From: an uncultured Lachnospiraceae bacterium
GTDB taxonomy: Bacteria; Bacillota; Clostridia; Lachnospirales; Lachnospiraceae
Assembly (NCBI GenBank): GCA_949840915.1
Contig: CATKXY010000014.1
Coordinates: 1 to 64,000 of the forward strand
Length of the DNA stretch: 64,000 bases
Direction of reading: 5' to 3'
This document shows, piece after piece, positions 59,181-64,000 of the stretch. The notes beneath the pieces are model-generated. The model saw nothing but the letters and a program-made list of their open reading frames with translations. It was not told the origin of the DNA and searched no databases. A program made the position numbers and the translations under genes. Position 1 is the first letter of the stretch, and every line of letters begins with the position of its first letter.

Positions 59181-60326
59181 GATGCGGTGGATATAGGTGT
59201 GCTGTTCGCGTACTTTGCGGTATCCGTTTTCCGCAATCTGTCTGCGCACGTCCTCGTGCTCCAGATAGTAAGCGCATTTTTCCACAAGCTCTTCCATGCT
59301 GGAATATGCCTCCAGATCCGTGCCGATCTCAAAATATTCCGGAAGCTCTGCCTGAAGGTTTGTCATCAGAAAGCCGCCGCAGCCGAGGATGTCAAAGATG
59401 CGCAGCGGGAGGCCTGTCTGTATCGGCTTAATGGTCATGTTCAGATTGATCCTGCTCAAATGGAAGATCTTGGGCATTTCTGTCAGGCTGGCTACAGGGC
59501 CGTGCACATGAACCCCCTGTAATGCGGAGGTATCGCTGCCTGTGTACAAATCCACGGAAAAGTATCGGGACAGTATATTTAAAGTCCGCGCGCGTTCCGT
59601 CTCCGCAATCTGCATACCGATATAGCTGTGGGCAGCTACATACCTGTCGGGATCGGCTACGGCTTTTTCTATCGTAAAAAAGTCTTTTGCGCTTGCCTTG
59701 ATAGCGTTGGCCGTCTCGGCGTTCATGGCGTCCTCCACGGGATTGTAGCCGTATACTTTGAGAGAGGCCTCCACCAGGGCGTCGATATATCCTCTCGTGT
59801 GCTCAGGGATATCTGTCAGGCCGCGCAGAGGATTTTTTTCATTGTAAAGCGATCCCACGAAGGAGATGTCTGAACGGAATTTTTGACGGTCAGCTCCTGA
59901 GATGGACGCAATTACCCGGTCGAAGCGTTCTGTGCAGGAAGCCAGAGGCAGATAGTGAGTACCGCCAGGATGAAAGGAGGAAAAATATCGGTATTGCGCA
60001 TGGTCAAACAGAAAGATCCGGTTGGTGTCATAGCACATCGACCTTGCAAAGAGTTCCGGTACCGGGGCATCTACGGTCCAGCACAGATATCTGGTCTGAT
60101 AAATATGACAGATTTCTGCGATGTCGGGATAAAAGTTGATGCTGAAAACAAAGAGGAGCTGTTCGGATTTCAGTACATTCTCCACTAGGCGTACACGGTC
60201 GGCAGGAGAGATCTGCTTTTTTGTGATTTCCGTGGTCTCTTCCAGAATGGTGAGATCCAGTTTTTGAAAGGCAGAGATAACATCCGGCTCGCAGATACTG
60301 CCATAGCGATAAATGAGTATTTTCAT
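59157..60326 (-). CDS. CgeB-family glycosyltransferase
   Basis: A 389-residue paralogue of the protein at 31687-32853, read leftwards: MKILIYRYGSICEPDVISAF at the start, GLPLRIFDILGCGGFLMTNL as donor loop, and EQHTYIHRIKKMIEAL at the end. ATG 60326 is chosen because it aligns with the paralogue start and has AGGAAT before it; the longer frame to 60422 runs through the promoter. The two paralogues stand at both ends of the 24-gene plus-strand operon. GT-B enzyme, cytoplasmic, sugar unknown. Confidence 0.87.
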   Translation of the reverse strand: MKILIYRYGSICEPDVISAFQKLDLTILEETTEITKKQISPADRVRLVENVLKSEQLLFVFSINFYPDIAEICHIYQTRYLCWTVDAPVPELFARSMCYDTNRIFLFDHAQYRYFSSFHPGGTHYLPLASCTERFDRVIASISGADRQKFRSDISFVGSLYNEKNPLRGLTDIPEHTRGYIDALVEASLKVYGYNPVEDAMNAETANAIKASAKDFFTIEKAVADPDRYVAAHSYIGMQIAETERARTLNILSRYFSVDLYTGSDTSALQGVHVHGPVASLTEMPKIFHLSRINLNMTIKPIQTGLPLRIFDILGCGGFLMTNLQAELPEYFEIGTDLEAYSSMEELVEKCAYYLEHEDVRRQIAENGYRKVREQHTYIHRIKKMIEAL

Positions 60327-60369
60327 AATTTTATTCCTATCTATTATATTCCTATCTGATTCCTTCCCA

Positions 60370-60398
60370 TTATACTTTACTTTCTTCCGGTGTTCAAG
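60370..60398 (-). promoter_or_regulatory. Promoter of the CgeB-like gene
   Basis: On the minus strand TTGAAC (60398-60393), 17-bp spacer, TATAAT (60375-60370), about 45 bp before the start. Confidence 0.65.
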
Positions 60399-60480
60399 AG
60401 AGGAGCCGGCGTAAAGCTGCAAACTTTACCCGCAGTGAGCTGATCGATAAAATAAATGCGCCGGAGTTGTAAAAAAGTGA

Positions 60481-60509
60481 TTGAAAAAACAGATGATATC
60501 ATAGATAAT
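60481..60509 (+). promoter_or_regulatory. Promoter of glf
   Basis: TTGAAA (60481-60486), 17-bp spacer, GATAAT (60504-60509), followed by AAGGAGG and ATG 60547. Confidence 0.55.
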
Positions 60510-60546
60510 CAGGTAAGAAGATGAGAGATATAAGGAGGACATACCG

Positions 60547-61701
60547 ATGAAGTATGATTACCTGATCGTTGGGACAGGGCTTTTTGGTGCAGTGTTTGCA
60601 CATGAGATGAAAAAGGCGGGCAGAGCCTGCCTGTGTATTGATAAGCGGCAGCATATTGGAGGAAACATCTATACTGAGGAGCAGAACGGCATCCAGGTAC
60701 ACAAATATGGCGCCCATATTTTTCATACATCCAATAAGGAGGTATGGGAGTATGTCAACCGGTTTGCCGAATTTAATAATTACATCAACTCACCCATGGC
60801 AGTCTGGCAGGATGAGATCTATAATATGCCATTTAATATGAACACTTTCAGCCGCATGTGGAATATCCGTACACCCGAAGAGGCGCGCGAGATCATAGAG
60901 AGACAAAAGAGGGAGTGCCAGGTGGAGAACCCGCAGAATCTGGAGGAACAGGCATTGTCGCTGGTGGGGCGGGATGTGTATGAGAAGCTGGTGAAGGGGT
61001 ACACGCAGAAACAGTGGGGCAGGGAGTGCAGAGAGCTTCCGGCTTTTATCATCAAGCGGCTCCCGGTGAGATTTACTTATGATAATAATTATTTTACGGA
61101 TCCTTATCAGGGGATTCCCAAGAACGGTTATACGGCTATGATAGAAAAGCTGCTGGAGGGCACGCCGGTGCGTCTGGGCGTCTCTTACAGGGAGTTTGCA
61201 AGAGAGTTCGTCAGAGAGTCCGATGCAGAGTCCGCATGGCAGTCAGAGGAGGGGGATTCTTTTGACAAGGTAATCTACACGGGCATGATAGACGCCTATT
61301 TTGATTATTGTCTGGGCCCGTTGGCATGGCGTTCCCTGCGTTTCGAGGAGGAATATCTGCCGGACTGCGACAATTATCAGGGGAATGCGGTGGTGAATTA
61401 CACAGAAGCAACGATCCCTTATACCCGCATTATAGAGCACAAGCATTTTGTGTTTGGTACGGGGGAGGGAACCGTTATCACCAGAGAGTATCCCGCAGAG
61501 TGGAAGCAGGGGGATGAGCCTTATTACCCGGTTAACGACGAACATAATAATCAGTTGTTTGCGGGGTATCAGCAGTTGGCAAAGCAGGAGAAGAATGTGC
61601 TGTTCGGCGGCAGACTGGGGCAGTACCGCTATTATGATATGGACAAAGTAATAGAGGCCGCTCTGGAGATGGCGGCCTCGGAAATTAACAGTAGCTGTTA
61701 A
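60547..61701 (+). CDS. glf: UDP-galactopyranose mutase
   Basis: Glf is a flavoenzyme that interconverts UDP-galactopyranose and UDP-galactofuranose. YDYLIVGTGLFGAVFAHEMK is the FAD loop, then RQHIGGNIYTEEQ and KYGAHIFHTSNKEVWEYV are strongly conserved; length (384 residues) is normal. AAGGAGG precedes the start. It provides galactofuranose for glycans, presumably those built by this island. Its last 17 bp overlap the convergent FliD-like gene. Confidence 0.95.
   Translation: MKYDYLIVGTGLFGAVFAHEMKKAGRACLCIDKRQHIGGNIYTEEQNGIQVHKYGAHIFHTSNKEVWEYVNRFAEFNNYINSPMAVWQDEIYNMPFNMNTFSRMWNIRTPEEAREIIERQKRECQVENPQNLEEQALSLVGRDVYEKLVKGYTQKQWGRECRELPAFIIKRLPVRFTYDNNYFTDPYQGIPKNGYTAMIEKLLEGTPVRLGVSYREFAREFVRESDAESAWQSEEGDSFDKVIYTGMIDAYFDYCLGPLAWRSLRFEEEYLPDCDNYQGNAVVNYTEATIPYTRIIEHKHFVFGTGEGTVITREYPAEWKQGDEPYYPVNDEHNNQLFAGYQQLAKQEKNVLFGGRLGQYRYYDMDKVIEAALEMAASEINSSC
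61685..61701. repeat. 17-bp palindrome containing two opposed stop codons
   Basis: TTAACAG-TAG-CTGTTAA is a perfect inverted repeat around a 3-nt centre. Its right end is the TAA of glf and its left end is the complement of the TAA of the FliD-like gene. Confidence 0.7.
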
Positions 61702-62980
61702 ACATCATGCCAGTGTAAGCACTGGTGTCGTAGGGATTTACAAAATTATGACCCGGGTTCTTGTAGGCCACCATGGTCTTATCCACATAGTCCATGGGAT
61801 TCAGAGAAATCTGACTGCTCTTCCTGAGAAGGGAACTGGAAAAATCTTTCAGGTAAGAGAAGGTTTCTGCAAGATCCTCTGAGTGGTCAACGGTATCCTT
61901 CAACAGATCAGGCTGAATCTGCAGCGTACCGTCCTGAGTCATGTTAAGCCCCATGGCTTCCATAGAGCTGCTGTAGAGGGAGGCGATGCCCTTCATCTCT
62001 TTCACAAGATTGCCACTTCTGGACTGGAATTCCATATAAGCGGAGGCCGCCTGCATGAAGGAATTATAACCGCCCACAAGGCGGGTTACATTATCGGTGA
62101 GGGAGTCGGCGTCAGCCTTCAGGCCGATATGAACCGGCTTATCCTCCGCAGTGATTCCTTTTAATTCAACATCAAATAATTTACTGATGGTAAAATGATT
62201 GGAGGCTGCAATGCGTTCCTGGCCGTCCAGCAGGAATCTCGCGTTGGACGGAGCGCGGCTGACATAGTCCAGGCCGAAGTAGTCCACTGTGCCGCTGGTC
62301 TTGCTGGTGCGGTCGTCGGAGATGTGGAAAATTTCGGATTTCCCCAGGGTCAGACCGCTGGACTCTGAAACCATCCGCAGCGCGGTCTTGCCGTCAGACT
62401 CCAAAAGGGAGGCTTTGATGCCGATGCCGGAATTGTTCACCAGGCGCATGAGGCGGGTCTGAATATCCCGATTGGTCTCATTCTCGCCTATGGCAAACTG
62501 AAATTCGTAATTCATGTCGTTGACGGAGATGTCGAAGGAATAGGTGTCAGGCGGAAGCTGCACATTCTCGTTGTCCATGAACAACCCCATGTTTTCCTGA
62601 GGGGAGGCCAGAGAACGAACTTCCAGCTCATATTCCAGAGTCTCGTTTACAGGGGTCTCGTCTCCGATAAAGGAGGCGGTCACCACATCCTCGTCGGATG
62701 AGAAAGCACTTTTTTTGCTCAGCAGACTCTCCTGGTTCAGACCGCCAAGCTGCGCTATCGTATTGTAGAGCCCGCGGGCATTTTCCTTTAAATCCACAGC
62801 GTAATTCTGGATTGCCTTATTGGTTGTGGGAAGATACCAAGGGGCGTCTTTATTCAATTTGACAATGGAATTATACACGGCACGAAGCTCAGATTTCTTG
62901 TGCATATCGTAACGTGTCAGACTTTTTGGTGTGTACGTAGACAAATAATTATTGTAGACGGTGTTGAGAACAACGCTCAT
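61685..62980 (-). CDS. Divergent FliD-like flagellar cap protein
   Basis: A 431-residue protein not linked to the main flagellar cluster. The pattern resembles FliD: a domain starting near residue 100 with GDETPVNETLEYELEVRSLASPQ (like the D2 entry of FliD), then NETNRDIQTRLMRLVNNSGIG, RMVSESSGLTLG, ARFLLDGQERIAASNHFTIS and VTRLVGGYNSFMQAA, which match the strand and helix order of FliD domains. The N-terminal part (MSVVLNTVYNNYLSTYTPKS) differs from the usual FliD start. AAGGAGG precedes ATG 62980, and a sigma-28 promoter lies 56 bp upstream. It may be an alternative cap, or a filament-associated protein. Confident that it is flagellar, less that it caps. Confidence 0.65.
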   Translation of the reverse strand: MSVVLNTVYNNYLSTYTPKSLTRYDMHKKSELRAVYNSIVKLNKDAPWYLPTTNKAIQNYAVDLKENARGLYNTIAQLGGLNQESLLSKKSAFSSDEDVVTASFIGDETPVNETLEYELEVRSLASPQENMGLFMDNENVQLPPDTYSFDISVNDMNYEFQFAIGENETNRDIQTRLMRLVNNSGIGIKASLLESDGKTALRMVSESSGLTLGKSEIFHISDDRTSKTSGTVDYFGLDYVSRAPSNARFLLDGQERIAASNHFTISKLFDVELKGITAEDKPVHIGLKADADSLTDNVTRLVGGYNSFMQAASAYMEFQSRSGNLVKEMKGIASLYSSSMEAMGLNMTQDGTLQIQPDLLKDTVDHSEDLAETFSYLKDFSSSLLRKSSQISLNPMDYVDKTMVAYKNPGHNFVNPYDTSAYTGMMFNSYC

Positions 62981-63035
62981 TGTCACGCCTCCTTTCCTCC
63001 ATGATACAAGGCAGAGCTGTTTAGCCCTCGACAAT

Positions 63036-63063
63036 TATATCGGAATATTTTTCCAAAACTTTA
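63036..63063 (-). promoter_or_regulatory. Sigma-28 promoter of the FliD-like gene
   Basis: On the minus strand TAAA (63063-63060), 15 bp, TCCGATAT (63044-63037), followed by A at 63036. Its TAAAGTTT…TCCGATATA pattern is almost the same as both flagellin promoters. Confidence 0.88.
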
Positions 63064-63146
63064 ATAAAAATTTTATATTTATTCCGAAATCCCCGAAAAT
63101 CCGTTTCCGGGAATTGCTTATTTAAATTTTGTTGTTATTACTATAT

Positions 63147-63179
63147 TATATTCACGGGTACTTGCATTTTGTGAATATA
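63147..63179. repeat. Inverted repeat in the rpmG upstream region
   Basis: TATATTCAC (63147-63155) and GTGAATATA (63171-63179) are exact inverted repeats 15 nt apart. No T-tract follows, so a protein-binding site or a weak structure is possible. The stretch 62981-63339 otherwise holds two promoters and no gene. Confidence 0.4.
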
Positions 63180-63248
63180 GTGTAGCATATTTTGAGGGCG
63201 GAAACAAGTTTTTTTTGTTAAAATACCGGTAAAAACGGGAGAAATCAG

Positions 63249-63277
63249 TTGACGGGGAACCGGGACTGTGGTATAGT
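63249..63277 (+). promoter_or_regulatory. Sigma-A promoter of rpmG-secE-nusG
   Basis: TTGACG (63249-63254), 17-bp spacer, TATAGT (63272-63277), about 60 bp before rpmG. Confidence 0.75.
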
Positions 63278-63339
63278 AGTCAAGCGAGATAAGATTCAGG
63301 TCTTTTTTTTATGCTTAAAAAACACGTGGAGGTAGAAAA

Positions 63340-63489
63340 ATGCGTACAAAGATTACATTGGCATGTACTGAGTGCAAGCAGCGCAACTACAATACAACCA
63401 AGGATAAGAAGACTCATCCTGACAGAATGGAAATCAAAAAGTATTGTAGATTCTGCAAGACGCATACGGCACACAAAGAGACGAAGTAA
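63340..63489 (+). CDS. rpmG: Ribosomal protein L33
   Basis: A 49-residue protein of the large ribosomal subunit. [20 protein letters not shown] and the second knuckle [13 protein letters not shown] give four cysteines in two CxxC pairs, the zinc-binding form of L33. GGAGGTAG precedes ATG 63340; the longer frame upstream is a different reading frame. It is the usual partner of secE and nusG. Confidence 0.96.
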   Translation: MRTKITLACTECKQRNYNTTKDKKTHPDRMEIKKYCRFCKTHTAHKETK

Positions 63490-63561
63490 TGTCTCAGAAA
63501 ACGGAATTGCGTTTCCGAAACAAATTAATGTTCCCGAGAACAGACTGATGGAGGTATAGAA

Positions 63562-63765
63562 ATGGGAGATTCCGCAGAAAAGCAGGCCCGCCCCAGCTTT
63601 TTTAAGGGTGTAAAGTCTGAGTATAAGAAAATTTCATGGCCGGACAGACAGTCAACCTTAAAACAATCCATAGCAGTGGTTGTAATTTCTGTCGTGATGG
63701 GAGTTCTGATTGCAGTGCTGGATTACGTTTTCCAGTATGGTGTGAATTTCCTGACATCTTTATAG
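63562..63765 (+). CDS. secE: Protein translocase subunit SecE
   Basis: A 67-residue single-span subunit of the SecYEG channel. The conserved amphipathic region (FFKGVKSEYKKISWPDRQST) is followed by one membrane helix (about 36-60). GGAGG precedes ATG 63562. It sits between rpmG and nusG in the canonical order; no tRNA gene is seen in the gap. Confidence 0.95.
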   Translation: MGDSAEKQARPSFFKGVKSEYKKISWPDRQSTLKQSIAVVVISVVMGVLIAVLDYVFQYGVNFLTSL

Positions 63766-63781
63766 GAGCGAGGGCGATTGT

Positions 63782-64000
63782 ATGGCAGAGGCAATGTGGT
63801 ATGTAGTTCATACCTATTCCGGATATGAAAATAAGGTCAAAGCCAATATTGAGAAGACCATTGAGAACAATCCCCATCTTGCAGAGCAGATTCTGGAGGT
63901 CAGAGTGCCCATGCAGGATGTGGTTGAGATTAAGAACGGCGCCAAGAAGACGGTTCCGAAGAAGATGTTCCCCGGATATGTTCTCCTGAACATGGAGATG
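63782..64000 (+). CDS. nusG: Transcription factor NusG (partial, cut by window end)
   Basis: The first 73 codons of NusG, which modulates RNA polymerase pausing and termination. MWYVVHTYSGYENKVKANIE and KKMFPGYVLLNMEM are the standard N-terminal domain. AGGAGCGAGGG lies before ATG 63782. The rest continues beyond the right edge of the window. Confidence 0.95.
   Translation, partial: MAEAMWYVVHTYSGYENKVKANIEKTIENNPHLAEQILEVRVPMQDVVEIKNGAKKTVPKKMFPGYVLLNMEM

Noticed and set aside
1..64000. CRISPR array, rRNA, tRNA, insertion sequence or prophage
   Set aside because: I saw no regular direct-repeat array, no rRNA or tRNA cloverleaf, and no transposase, integrase or phage structural gene.

Overview
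The window looks like a chromosomal segment of an anaerobic, motile Firmicute, most likely a member of the Lachnospiraceae (Clostridia). The basis is the combination of an FlgM-FlgN-FlgK-FlgL-FliW-CsrA-FlaG-FliD-FliS-flagellin cluster, a membrane pyrophosphatase of the potassium-dependent type, a DUF6483-like protein, AAGGAGG ribosome binding sites, and sigma-A plus sigma-28 promoters of the Gram-positive kind. This is family knowledge read by eye; no search was run.

Layout. Positions 1-7900 hold unrelated genes: a small zinc-ribbon membrane protein, a chemoreceptor, an AT-rich HNH endonuclease gene, a DUF6483-like protein, and two convergent MATE transporters. Positions 7990-10310 hold hppA with its own promoter and terminator. 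Positions 10338-13751 hold two large polytopic membrane proteins of GT-C glycosyltransferase type on the minus strand. Positions 13874-26657 are the late flagellar cluster: flgM, flgN, two tandem flgK, a long flgL, fliW, csrA, flaG, a long fliD, fliS, a fliT-like gene and two near-identical flagellin genes. Sigma-28 promoters of form TAAA-N15/16-nCCGATAn precede flgM, flaG and each flagellin, and the flagellin leaders carry CsrA-type GGA sites.

Positions 26726-61701 are a 35-kb sugar and glycosyltransferase island: a 1259-residue multi-domain glycosyltransferase, a radical SAM enzyme, then a 24-gene plus-strand run (33147-59120) bracketed by two minus-strand CgeB-like glycosyltransferase genes, then glf. 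The run contains LicD-like and fused nucleotidyltransferase-kinase genes, three GT2 genes, rfbF-rfbG-rfbH (CDP-3,6-dideoxyhexose precursor), an aldolase / dehydroquinate-synthase-like / thiamine-diphosphate enzyme trio, four short-chain or extended dehydrogenases, an FkbM methyltransferase, and a candidate CDP-pentitol cassette. The island has no flippase, ABC exporter, polymerase or polyprenyl-phosphate transferase. It starts immediately after the flagellin genes, its main operon carries a sigma-28-like promoter (33053-33080), and it ends next to a divergent FliD-like gene with another sigma-28 promoter (63036-63063). I therefore read it as a cytoplasmic flagellin-glycosylation island that probably makes unusual CDP-linked sugars. 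The right edge (63249-64000) is the housekeeping rpmG-secE-nusG segment, with nusG cut by the window end.

How the genes work together: FlgM and FliW/CsrA time flagellin production; FlgK/FlgL/FliD and their chaperones build the filament junction and cap; the sugar island would make nucleotide sugars and attach glycans to flagellin before export.
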